DNA of 64,000 nt from Methylococcales bacterium (GTDB taxonomy: Bacteria > Pseudomonadota > Gammaproteobacteria > Methylococcales > Methylomonadaceae), in the NCBI GenBank assembly GCA_023145835.1, contig JAGLDH010000066.1, positions 32,894 through 96,893 on the forward strand, read 5' to 3'. Position numbers and translations under genes: made by a program. This document shows positions 8,780-19,000 of this stretch, one piece after another; the first letter of the stretch is position 1, and each line of letters starts with the position of its first letter. The notes under the pieces are model-generated. The model ran no database searches and was not told the origin of the DNA. It saw nothing but the letters and a program-made list of their open reading frames with translations.

Positions 8780-8822
8780 GGACTTTAGTCCATTATACGA
8801 ACCCACCAGCTTTAGCTGGTGG
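8780..8822. repeat. Twin hairpins with TTTA loops (IS200/IS605-like end)
   Basis: Two adjacent perfect hairpins share the loop TTTA: GGAC-TTTA-GTCC (8780-8791) and CCACCAGC-TTTA-GCTGGTGG (8803-8822). Such subterminal hairpins are typical of the ends recognised by Y1 transposases of IS200/IS605 elements. No matching transposase is beside it, so this would be an orphan end. The larger hairpin also lies 15 bases after the acylase stop codon and could act on its transcript. Confidence 0.45.
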
Positions 8823-8836
8823 TTGTTTAGTTATCA

Positions 8837-11319
8837 TTACATGCTAAATCGTTTTTCTTTAGATTGTAAATCACGACGGATTTGCTTTTCAGAAAAAGGA
8901 AATTTGAACCATCTGTTTTTAGACCAAGATTTAACTTGATCAAGATACCAAGGTGATGATGGTTCTGTTGCTTGACTATAGGGTAAGACACCGACAGCAC
9001 GCACACCTTTTGATCCATGAGAAACGGCATGAAGATAGCTTGCACCATAGAGAGTTTCTGGCTTATTTCCATCTAACGTATTGACCCAACCATCAAATGT
9101 ATAAAATGCGTCGGAACTCACAATAGAATCAAAGATACCTTCTGTTGAAAAACCACCTGACATAGGATAAGTACGAGAAGGCGTTTTAACCTTATGAACT
9201 TTCCCCCAACGAACCCTTGGTGAAATACCTTTGGATTTGAATGTAGCAGCAACACGGGCAAGTGCATTACGAACTGCTGTGCGAATAACTGGATCAGTGG
9301 TGTAACCAGAGGGTGTATTTAATGGGTCTTCTATAGATGCAGGGACTAGAAATAAATTATCTTTAGCTATTTGTGCATCAGATAATGCCTGCCACATACC
9401 ACGAAAAACTGCGGCTCCTCTGCTACGGGTATTATTCCTACGATTCCACTTTTTTAGAGCGCGACATACTCTTTTTAGGTTAACCTGTTTCTCTTCGTAC
9501 TCTCCAGTAGGGGTCATTGAACAATCTTTAACAATGCCATCAACAAGCAGTTCGCCCGCATGATTACGTGATTTGAAAAAAACTTTTTTTGCTGATTTTA
9601 GTGAAAACCCCGGTTTACCAAGTTTGTCCGATCCATTCAAGCGATCAGTAACCATTTGCAAGCCTAGACTGGCGCGTAAATCTAATGCTTCACCTTCATT
9701 ACCTAAGATAGGAGAAAATCCCGTTAGCCGTTGCTCTAAGTTAGGCCGCTCGTATGTATTATTGCTATTAGCGACATAATCAGAGCGAACAGTTTGTGGT
9801 AAGTCAGCGACAGGCATCAACCCAGTCCAGTTACATTGATGACGAGTACCATCAAGTACGATTATCCCATGTGGAAGGTGGAATGCACCCACAGCGGATA
9901 CAACACAATTACCAATATCAGCAGTAGAAATGTTGGGTACTGCTGAAACATCTCCAAAATAGACTTCACCTTGTGAATCACTAGCAAGAACATACGACCA
10001 AGGTACACCTTGAATTTCTTCAAGCTCGTGTTGGAGTTCATGTACGTCTTTAGCCTGTGCAACACGTAAAAACTGTTCAACAATTCGTGTGTTATCTGCG
10101 TTTACATCATGAGCTGCGTATGCGCGACCAGGATTGTTAGGATCGTCGTACCAACCAAAAAAGAATGAATCAGCATCAATAATAGGATCTTCACCTGCAC
10201 GATAAAAAGGAACTTGACGAGGCTTGGTTTCACCCAATACAGGGATTGATAAAACTTCTGAAGTGATTGTTTTGGTTTCGCCATCTACTTTATAAGATAG
10301 CGGATTACCTTCAAGTTTTAAATCTGCCAATGACCAACGTGCTGCTGCTGAGAAAGTGAGTCCCCAAGCTATATCTTTTGTAAATCCAGAAAAAGGAATA
10401 GGAAAGCCACCCAACGTAACTCCCATTACATTTAACTCACCTGGAAGGTGATATGTATCATGTATTGTCGCTGAATACCTTCCCAAGGAAAATGTGGATT
10501 ATATAAATGAACAGAATTGCCCTTTTTAGTACCCTCTCGACCAATCGCCCATGCATTACTGCCAACTGAAGTAAGTTTGGAACTCAAAGGTTTTATTGAT
10601 GAAGCAGCGATGACTTTTTTTTCTGCACTCTTGTTTTTTATAGAATTGCTTTTAAGTCCAATTGCAGTGTTAGCAGGTGCGGAATGAGGAAGCATTCCAG
10701 CGACTACTTCACCACTTGCAACACTTGCAGTTGCCACCCACATTCGATATATATCTTCTACCGTAACATCACCCTTAAATTTTACGGGGCACGATGCAAG
10801 ATCTGGATGGTCGCCAAGGAATTTATTGACACCCGCAGCATAGCCATTTGCAAGCTCTCTGACTTCAGATGCTCCTTTTTCAAACCCAGCGTAAATTTTT
10901 TCAATATTAAACCATCCCTTATAATAGTGATCTGATTGTAAAGCAGTGTAGGTTAAATCATGCATATCGCTTGTGACAGGGGCATCAGCTCCAAGTTGTT
11001 CCGAAAGTCGACCATTTACCTCCGCAATACGATGAGAAAGTAAACAACGATTGTCTTCAGTATAGGCATATCCCACTCCATAACCAATGCCGGTATAGCC
11101 TGAAGCTTTGACATGAACGACACCATGTGAGGTTCGACGAAGAAGGACTTGATCCTTGTCTACGGTAGGAGGATGTTTGTGTTTGTTCAGCCTAGGAGCT
11201 TTATGCATCAAGTTTTTTGCACTAGCTCCTTGGGTACTTGCAATGGAAAAAAGCATAGTGAAAGCCAAAAACTTGATTAGCTTTTTAATGCAATCTTTGA
11301 TGGGGAAGAAATTGTTCAT
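8837..11319 (-). pseudogene. Penicillin/AHL-acylase family Ntn hydrolase, broken by a frameshift
   Basis: The product would be an exported N-terminal-nucleophile hydrolase of about 825 residues that cleaves amides such as acyl-homoserine lactones or beta-lactam side chains. The first frame (11319-10432) has a signal peptide ending QGASAK, an alpha-subunit region (GIGYGVGYAYTEDNRCLL) and the autocatalytic site VGSNAWAIGREG, whose Ser would start the beta subunit. That frame ends abnormally after NPHFPWEGIQRQYMIH. The second frame (to 8837) resumes with LPGELNVMGVTLGGFPIPF and runs on to the end. One missing base near 10446 explains everything: the family expects H-L-T-I-P-G-E-L there. All other parts look intact, so the mutation is recent or a sequencing error. 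The true activity is not predictable. Confidence 0.8.
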
Positions 11320-11837
11320 TAGTATTTTCCAATTAATTTAGATATTGATATAAGGCAAATATTTCGTATGGTGAATGCAATAAGGAAGTCTAGAAGGGAC
11401 TTTAATTGACAGAAACCCGTAAGGATAATAAGCAATTTTTAAACCAAGCATAAAGCTATTAATATCAATGTCTTGAGTTGTATTTATACTAGATAAATAT
11501 TTTTTTAGGTTATTTAACACATTGTTATGTCAAATAACTTGATTTGAGAAGAAGTACAATAGGGTAGGTGATTTATTGTTGAGATAAATCGTTAGTAAAA
11601 AAGAAAATAAGGCTTATTATGCATTAAATACCTGAAAAACAGATTTATCAACAATAACTAAAAAGGAAGTAGGGAGGATAAAATTCTTGTTGAATTAATG
11701 ATCTAGAAAATGATTAAATGGGAAAACTCCAATATAGTTTTTTGTCCGGAAATCTAGAATGAAATTGGTGAGTGATGTATTTACTATCCAAATGAGGCTG
11801 CTACCAAGTGCGCAGCTAATATTCCTGTGTTTTTTTA
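11320..11837. other. Intergenic region, divergent promoters
   Basis: 518 AT-rich bases between the acylase (leftward) and the AraC-type gene (rightward). It must hold both promoters. A 60-residue minus-strand frame (11520-11338) has no recognisable feature and is not accepted as a gene. No repeat was seen. Confidence 0.5.
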
Positions 11838-12716
11838 ATGTTCAAATTTATTATGAAATATGACATTCTCCCTAAAGCTCTATATAACCATCCGAGTGTA
11901 AAGAAAGTTTTATATCATAATGACTCATGCATTTTATATAAAAGGTTGAAAGAAAGTGTATTAGAACAAGAAAAAATTTCCATTTCTCATTGTTTTTTAT
12001 TCGTTGAAAAGGGAAAAGTGGAAGTAAAAACCTATGAAGGAGAAAGTGTTGTTTTACATGAAAATGAAATGTTATTCATGCCCCGAGACACTTATTTAAT
12101 TTCTGATTTTATTAAGGATCAAGACTGTATAGATGTATTTCTTGTTTTTTTTGATCACGAAATAGTCATCAAATTTTTAAGCTCAAAAATCAAACAACAT
12201 AGAAATTTATCCGCAGCCACACCGACTATTTGTAAATTGAAAACAAATAACAAATTCATACATTACTTTAACTCTTTAAGGGATATTTATTTCGATTTGG
12301 AAAATGATAAAGAAATTTTAGAGCTTAAGATTTTGGAGTTTTTACACCTGATTTATCTAAGAAATCAAAGTGAAATTATCAATACACTTAATTCTTCTGA
12401 AAACCAAAAGAAAAAAAGGCGTATTGAATCTATTATGATTGATAATTATGACAAAAATTTTACAGTCACAGATTTTGCCAATCTTAGTGGTCGAAGCTTA
12501 TCTACGTTTAATCGGGATTTTAAAAGAAAACATGGACAAACACCAAAGCAATGGTTAATTAAGAAAAAAATGGAAAAAGCCAAGGTGTTATTGTCTGAAG
12601 GGATGAATGTTACAACTTGTGCTATTGAAATAGGTTATAGCAATGTTTCTAATTTTATCAAAGCATATAAATTAATTCATGGAGAAACACCGAACAAGAC
12701 AATGAGAAAAAATTGA
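11838..12716 (+). CDS. AraC-family transcriptional regulator
   Basis: 292 residues. The N-terminal half is a cupin-like sensor region (GESVVLHENEMLFMPRDTYL). The C-terminal hundred residues are a standard AraC double helix-turn-helix: FTVTDFANLSGRSLSTFNRD for the first, CAIEIGYSNVSNFIKAYKL and GETPNK for the second. The ATG at 11853 (MKYDILPK) is an equally likely start, and neither has a clear ribosome site. The next gene, 99 bp downstream, is a small monooxygenase and a plausible target. The inducer is unknown. Confidence 0.85.
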   Translation: MFKFIMKYDILPKALYNHPSVKKVLYHNDSCILYKRLKESVLEQEKISISHCFLFVEKGKVEVKTYEGESVVLHENEMLFMPRDTYLISDFIKDQDCIDVFLVFFDHEIVIKFLSSKIKQHRNLSAATPTICKLKTNNKFIHYFNSLRDIYFDLENDKEILELKILEFLHLIYLRNQSEIINTLNSSENQKKKRRIESIMIDNYDKNFTVTDFANLSGRSLSTFNRDFKRKHGQTPKQWLIKKKMEKAKVLLSEGMNVTTCAIEIGYSNVSNFIKAYKLIHGETPNKTMRKN

Positions 12717-12815
12717 ATGTAAATGACTACTTTTGACGGTTTGTGAGTAGTCGTCTTTTCTAGTAGTTAATATCATGGTGGTGCTTGAATATTAACTATA
12801 AGAGGTAAGAAATAA

Positions 12816-13106
12816 ATGAGTGCTATTGTAATTTTAGAGGCTGATATTAAAGAGGGGCAAAAGGAAGAGTTGCTCAAGTTATTATCTATTTATTTACCAG
12901 AAACCAGACAGTACAAAGGTTTTATCAATATTTCTATCCATATAGAACATGAGATGAATCATGTGCTTTTCTATGAAAAATGGCAGAGCTTTGAAGATTA
13001 TGAATCTTATTTACAATGGAGAACCGAAACAGGTGTTATGCAAATATTGGGAGCTACGTTTAGCTCACCCCCATTAATTCGATACTTTAATACAGAAGAT
13101 GTGTAG
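12816..13106 (+). CDS. Antibiotic-biosynthesis-monooxygenase (ABM) domain protein
   Basis: 96 residues, a single ferredoxin-like ABM domain of the YgiN/quinol-monooxygenase size. Typical features are the start AIVILEADIKEGQKEELLKL, the central GFINISIHIE, and YEKWQSFEDYESYLQWR, where the Y-E-x-W pattern is the family signature. AGAGG lies ahead of the ATG. Members oxidise quinols or other aromatics without cofactor, or are small sensing dimers, so the substrate is open. It follows the AraC gene and is followed by a repeat element that may end transcription. Confidence 0.8.
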   Translation: MSAIVILEADIKEGQKEELLKLLSIYLPETRQYKGFINISIHIEHEMNHVLFYEKWQSFEDYESYLQWRTETGVMQILGATFSSPPLIRYFNTEDV

Positions 13107-13124
13107 GAGAGGGTTTGAATATTT

Positions 13125-13281
13125 GGGCACCTCTATTAATTGATGAATGAAAAATTGAGTCCAAAACATCCAATCTCTGCATTGAAATTCTTCGCAATAG
13201 CCTGCTATTACGTGCGAATATCGCCTTGATTTTGAATGTTTTGGTTCTCAATTTTCTCATCCACAATTAATAGAGATACCC
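13125..13281. repeat. 157-bp inverted-repeat element (MITE-like, second family)
   Basis: Arms of about 53 bp with few mismatches: the left begins GGGCACCTCTATTAATTGAT, and the right is the complement of GGGTATCTCTATTAATTGTG. Both continue through AAAATTGAG and CCAAAACAT. The interior has a second hairpin-like part (CAATAGCCTGCTATTA). Single ends with the same CTCTATTAAT core occur at 59002 and 60671. It lies 19 bases after the ABM gene and could also stop transcription. Confidence 0.7.
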
Positions 13282-13489
13282 ATATAACAAAACTTCTTGT
13301 TACAGAAGTAAATAGTATATTTGGAAAACTGAGAGAAAAGCTCAATTTAAAAATAGGCCAGAGGAGGGGTAATAATATCACTTGAGGAGATTATATTTAA
13401 AAGAGTAGTTACTCAGAATTAGCTACAGTCTCAAAGATATTTGTTGAAAGTGAATAAGTGTAAAACATTGCTTGAAAAAAAATGTCTAT

Positions 13490-13547
13490 TTCAAACTTAA
13501 TCTGATAGGTACTTTAAAAAATGGGTAACTGTCAGATCAAGTTTGAA
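13490..13547. repeat. 58-bp inverted repeat
   Basis: The arms 13490-13512 and 13525-13547 pair with few mismatches (TTCAAACTTAATCTGATAGG against the complement of TTCAAACTTGATCTGACAGT). The loop is 12 bases. It resembles two fused IS ends. It sits 66 bases downstream of the secreted repeat-protein gene on the opposite strand. The rest of 13282-13612 shows nothing recognisable. Confidence 0.5.
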
Positions 13548-13612
13548 TCAGTACATATTATTATATTGTCTCTTTTGACAGAGGACTGTCTACAAAAAAA
13601 GAAAATAACGTG

Positions 13613-14476
13613 TTATTCAACAATATAGACACAGTACCCTCCAAGTTGTTCTGGTTTATTTGGTCCTGCGTATACTCCTCCCTGTTCGCAAACTTTATTC
13701 TTGGTAAAAGACGAACGCAATTTACGATTTTTTAATCTAAGGCAATACCCTCCATGGATCTCAGGTTTATTGGGGCCAACATAAACACTATTTAATGAGC
13801 AATCTTTTTCCATTGTATAACTCGCATGTATTTCAAATACTCCCTTACTATAATGAAGACAAACTCCGCCATACTCTTTTGCTTTATTAGGGCCTACATA
13901 AACCGCATTAGCCCCACAGTTTTTTGTCTGTGTTTTTTTTCCCCATAATTCTTCATTCTTATTGCCCCCCTTACTTTTTTTATTAAAGTTACCTTTATTA
14001 TTTGGTGGAAATAACTCTAATGGCGTCTCATCACTACAGTTCTCGCATAAAGAGCCGTCAGTAATAATTGAAGGATTTCCATTTTTTTCAGAACCGTTAA
14101 AGAAAAGCAAAGGACTAAATACCATTTTTTCGACATGATAATCCTTTAAAGATATTAGAAGAAAAAGATTAGGAGGTACTTTTTTACCATACGAAACTGA
14201 GATTTTTGTCCAGCCATGGTCTGAGGGAGTCGTTGAACAACTGACTGTTTGTAACATGGCTGTTTGTCCTAAGTATCCCCGCTCTGGAGCCCATCCTGTA
14301 ACTTCCCAACAACTTGATGAACCTGTTTGTTTGTTTTTATCCAAAGAGGAATTATCAATAATAGATGTATCTGGTTTCTGAAATGAGAAAACAGGTAGTG
14401 AAAAAAAAGATAATGAGAATAAGCATAAAAATGAAACCAAAAAAAACTTTAATTTATTCGTTAAACGTTTATTCAT
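13613..14476 (-). CDS. Secreted protein with three C-X18-C 'VYVGPNK' repeats
   Basis: 287 residues with an N-terminal hydrophobic signal (FFLVSFLCLFSLSFFSLPVF). Residues 50-155 contain a domain with WEVTGWAPERGYLGQTAM, and a low-complexity Asn/Lys linker follows. The C-terminal third is three tandem units at about 186, 225 and 262, each with the spacing C-X18-C and the core V-Y-V/A-G-P-N-K-x-x-x-x-G-G-x-C. The constant cysteine spacing suggests one disulfide per unit. I do not recognise the family and claim no function. Adhesion, inhibition or toxin-like roles are all possible. It has its own transcription unit in a gene-poor area. Confidence 0.65.
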   Translation of the reverse strand: MNKRLTNKLKFFLVSFLCLFSLSFFSLPVFSFQKPDTSIIDNSSLDKNKQTGSSSCWEVTGWAPERGYLGQTAMLQTVSCSTTPSDHGWTKISVSYGKKVPPNLFLLISLKDYHVEKMVFSPLLFFNGSEKNGNPSIITDGSLCENCSDETPLELFPPNNKGNFNKKSKGGNKNEELWGKKTQTKNCGANAVYVGPNKAKEYGGVCLHYSKGVFEIHASYTMEKDCSLNSVYVGPNKPEIHGGYCLRLKNRKLRSSFTKNKVCEQGGVYAGPNKPEQLGGYCVYIVE

Positions 14477-15139
14477 AAAATGTAGAGATCCAATAATGAA
14501 AATGAAAAAACTTAATATATCTAAGATAGAAAGAAAGAGCTGATATGTCTAATAAATATACTCAGCATGGTCAAGGGTACGGTTTTTTAAGAGCTTTTTT
14601 TTTGCTGATAGTTGCGTATTCAAACAGGTGAGTAACTCGTTATGCAACTATTTTTGTATCTTGCATTCGACAAAAAAATAGGTTGATATAAATTTTGTAC
14701 CCTTGACTGAGTGAAGTTAGTTGTATTTATATCGGCGCGTTCAAATATAATGAAAATTGTGAAACATAACTTAATCAGAGGATAGGAATTAACTTATTTT
14801 TCCTAGTATATGAAAAAAAATAGTAAGCAATTTTTTATAGGTCAACAGAGCTATTAGACACGTTGTAGAGCATTAAGTAAAGGAGGATTTTATTTAAAAA
14901 TATTGTTAAATTGCTGTTTTTTAAGTATATTTTGATAATAATTTTTGAACTGGAAACTGATGTTACAACAGGCAATTATAGAACTAGTAATGATAACAGT
15001 AATCGTAGATATTCAATGCAGCTGAGATAATTGGGTTTAAATTAAGGTTAAAAATTTTATCCCAGTTAGGCATCAGCCACATTTATCCACCTACCTTAAT
15101 AGATTGTTAAGGAGAAAGAGTTTTTACATAATAATAAAA
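14477..15139. other. Gene-free AT-rich stretch with one short inverted repeat
   Basis: About 660 bases with no credible gene. An 11-bp perfect inverted repeat, GTCAAGGGTAC (14570-14580) and its complement (14697-14707), brackets 138 bp and may mark another small element. Nothing else was recognised. Confidence 0.4.
14570..14707. repeat. Candidate small element bounded by GTCAAGGGTAC
   Basis: Perfect 11-bp terminal inverted repeats enclose non-coding AT-rich DNA. No second copy was seen in this window, so the case is weak. Confidence 0.3.
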
Positions 15140-15690
15140 GGGTAGTGGGTCGAATTTGTGCTGAGTATGAATGTCCACACTAAATTCGACTTTGAAAAAC
15201 AATTTGTTTTTCGTGTCAGTCGCTTAATCCATGATCTTAAATTTAAATTTTTACGTTCAATCTTTAGAGTATACGTTTTCCCACTTAGTGCTTATTAGGT
15301 TCAATATATCGGTCATAGGCACCCCAGTCATCCGTGTAAAAACGTTTAATTTTCAAGGGGATTAGCAATGCTTTTAATTCCTTAAAAAAAATTTAATCAC
15401 TGTGTTTTTATTGATTTTAAGTACTCTGGTTGTATCTCTAATACCACTCTCATTAATAGCCATTTCAACGATTCTCTCAGTCATTCCGTATGCATAGGCT
15501 TTGTAATTATAATCAAGCATGAATGTTTTAGTTTTACACTCTGAAAGACGAGAATAAAAATGTTGCTTTCCGTTACCATTTTCCCCAGGTTTTGTGATTT
15601 TTGTACTGTTGCACTTTGGGCAGCTGACATCTTGATAACAGGTTATGAAATCAAATTAAACAGGATAGCTACAAGTTCGACCCACTACCC
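15140..15690 (-). mobile_element. Internally deleted IS1-family element with both ends intact
   Basis: The 551-bp element has terminal inverted repeats GGGTAGTGGGTCGAA at 15140-15154 and the complement at 15676-15690. Read on the minus strand it encodes an InsA-like zinc-ribbon start (SCPKCNSTKITKPG) and helix-turn-helix (GIRDTTRVLKINKNTV). A frame change follows into InsB-like sequence (FYTDDWGAYDRYIEPNKH) and, after stops, the signature IERKNLNLRSWIKRLTRKT. The region between the HTH and FYTDDWGAY is far shorter than in full IS1 elements, so InsB has lost its middle. It cannot transpose itself but could be moved in trans. Confidence 0.75.
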
Positions 15691-16055
15691 ATTTTTTCTA
15701 ACAAACTCCATTGCTTAAGCAGTTGAGTCTCTAATAAATCAACTTGTTATGAAGCTTTTGTCATAAGTCCACATGAAATATAAATAAGCTTACATATTTG
15801 TTCCTGATTACCTATAAGTTTCCAGTAAACCAATGGAAACTCAATTGCTATAACTAGCTGAATTTATAGTACTTTAAAAAAATAGAAAACAATGCATTTT
15901 TTAATATTAAGAAAATGAGTGATATCTCTTTTTTATTCCATTTTTTTCAAGCTAAAAGATACTGACAGGTAGATAGATCTTGGAATTCGTATTATAAAAT
16001 AAATCTAATTTGTCAGAAGCTTGTGAGTAATCAGGTGTTTATTTATGCCTTTTGT
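15691..16055. other. Intergenic region
   Basis: 365 AT-rich bases between the IS1 remnant and the end of the Asp-box protein gene. No gene, repeat or clear terminator was found. Confidence 0.5.
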
Positions 16056-19000
16056 TTAATCTATGGGGATCTCCAGCTTCGGTTCTAACGCATCACTCCC
16101 TATAAGTGTTGCAATCCAAAAACCAGTCCAAGGATGAATTGGGGCATTACCCTCTAGCTCTTTATATGTTACACCGTTATAGACCCAAAGTTTATTTTCG
16201 ATAATATTCTCATTTCTTGCTTGATCTAATGTACATCCGTTAGCACACAGACCACTATTTGTTACTATTCGGAAACGATCCAAGGTTATGTTATTTGAAA
16301 ATGGGTGACCGGACATATTCCACTTAATCTGACTTGGTTGGGTAGCCAGTGGGATACTAAAACACCCTTTTGCACTCACACATTGATTCGTCTGTGTGAC
16401 TGGTGTTTGAGTGCTACCTATTGGTAAATCTATAGTTACCGTTGACCCATTAAGTTGAATAATCCAGTAACCTACTCCCTGCTTAAGGACATCACTCAAA
16501 CCGACTTTTGCATATTTACGACTAGAGGAATTGTAAGAAAAAACAACCCAGTCAATGCCGTAAGTGCCAGATATATCATCACTAAAGACAGCCTGAAGGC
16601 TCTGAGCATTGTTCGGCAAAACACAAGGAAGACTAATCTGATGCCACTGATCATTAGCTATATTCACTGAAGTATCACAACCTGAAAGATCAAGTTTGTA
16701 ATTACCTCCACCGGGAGAGCCGACATAAATAATATTGCTATTTTTTGGGTTGACCTGAATAGGATAGGCCATTGGCCAATCCAATCCATTATTTAACTCT
16801 GTCCAGACTGTACCACCATCGATAGAACGAAGTACTCCTGCTGAATCTGGTTTATACCCTCCCGATGTATATGCTGATGAGGAAGTGGCATATAAATTAT
16901 TTGGATTGGAAGGGTCAATTGCTACATCTCTGACAAAAGAGGTGTTTTTTAAAATTAGCTGACAATCACTATCAACTCCTATTGCGTCAGTTACATCGCA
17001 CTTGTATATTCCTTGAGTATCTCCTTTGATAAAGGCCGCAGCATAAACAATATTTGGATTATTAGGGTTAATAGCTATTCCTGAGATACCTGCCCAATCA
17101 TAGCGGTCGAATATCGTGGTTTTTTCGGGTGCTTCTAGAACTTTTAAAAAACCTTGAATTTTGCTCCGTGAAAGAATTCGTTTCCAGTCTAAACCATTAT
17201 TTTTTGAAACAAATAAGCCATCCTCACCACCCGCATAGACATAAGAAACAGTGTCGGTAACAGAGGCAACTTCTGTAACACGACACCCTGAATTACAAGT
17301 ATAAACGGGTGACCAAGTTTTGCCATGATCCTCACTCATGTATACAACTCCATCGATTGTTACAAATAACCTTCTTTGACTAATGTTGCTTGTTGGATCG
17401 ACTGATAAACCATAAATATCACGTGTAGAGGGCTGTTGTTGACCTTGTGGTACCCAAGGCACATTTTCATTGTTAATGTTTCTATCCCATAGTTTTCCAT
17501 AATTATTGCTATGCCTTGGAGAAACATTCTGTTTTTGGTTTCCTGCAGCAAACATCCAGACGCTTGCTGCATTTGAAGGATCGGAAACAAGAGCCGTTGC
17601 AACACCCCCATACGATTTTTTGTACTCAAATCCCTCTAGCCATTTTCCACTATTATGTACACACAACGTCCATGTTTTCCCACCATCGCGGCTAACGGTA
17701 CAACCTAAATCGTTTAATCCAGCATAGATAACTTCAGGATCAGCACTATTCACATCAAGAATAAAAGGTGTAATGTTATCCAGCCCCGTTGAAGACCAGC
17801 CGACTATATCGCTACCTGTTGTAGCGAGATTTTTAAAATCCAGCGTATAGCCATTTCCTTGAGTAATCTGTTGTCCACTATGAACAAACTGGTTGGTTGC
17901 CCAAAGTATGCGATTCGGATCAGATAAGTCAAAACCTAGAGTATGATTGACTGATTCATGTGAGGCCGAAAATATCGTATATTTTTTTGACCAACCCATT
18001 TTCCAGTCCGTTTTATTACCAGACCAATCACTACTTTCTCCCAAGCCTTGTTGTTGCCAGCCATTGTTATAGAAGAGTCGCCAGCCAGTCTGAGCACTAA
18101 ACTGCCAAGTAGTATAGAGATTGAGAGCACGTATCGTACGAGAATTAGTAATTTCAGGCCATAAAATTAAAACTGGAGTGTAATGTTCATTGTCGTAAGA
18201 AGGTGTTGTAAAAACAGTATCCCAGTTGTCATCCCTGATGCCTGGTGATGCTGGCTTTAGGTCATTAATGTATATACTGGCAAATGCAGATGATGGTTTG
18301 TTCGAAATAAAGGCATAATGAGGAGCTACAGGATGAAATACAACATCACTAATATTATGAATACTCTGCGCAATTTCAACCCAGGAGTCTCCTCCATCAT
18401 CACTCAGGTATAAGGCATTTTTAGGAGAAACATGACGTTCTTTATTGGAAAGTACAAGAACCAGATCTGGATCCTCCGGATGCATAACAATTTTAGTAAT
18501 GACTGAATTTTTAGGGATAGGCAAAGCTGCAGTATATTTGAAGCTTTTTCCTCCATCATCACTACGTAATATTTTTCCATCTGCTACTTTATATTCTGAT
18601 ATTCTTGAAGCATATACCCGACGATTATCACTGGTAACTGTGGGAGATTGCTGATAAGCAAGAGAAAGAAATTTTCCTCCATGAAATGATGACGAAGAAG
18701 GCGATGTATGATCAACACGGGTAAAGTGTACACCTTCATTTTCACTTCGGTACAGACCTCCTTCTGTAGCTAGTAAAATAATATTAGCATCCGAATTATC
18801 AAATACAACGCCTGTGATATGGGTATCGGGCATGTTATTTAAAATGCCAATTATTTGCCATTGAGCATTTGATGCTCTTTTAATATAAGCTCCTGCTAAA
18901 TCAGTACCAGCAACTATTGTCCCCGTTGGCCCAGCACCAACAATATTGATGGCACCGCCACCGCCAATATTAATACGCTGCCAACTAGCAGAATAGACAG

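Noticed and set aside
8748..8939. Plus-strand frame over the inverted repeat and hairpins
   Set aside because: It runs through the structural repeats and overlaps the end of the acylase gene; no protein-like pattern.
11338..11520. 60-residue minus-strand open frame upstream of the acylase gene
   Set aside because: No ribosome site, no domain and composition like the AT-rich flank. Treated as chance.
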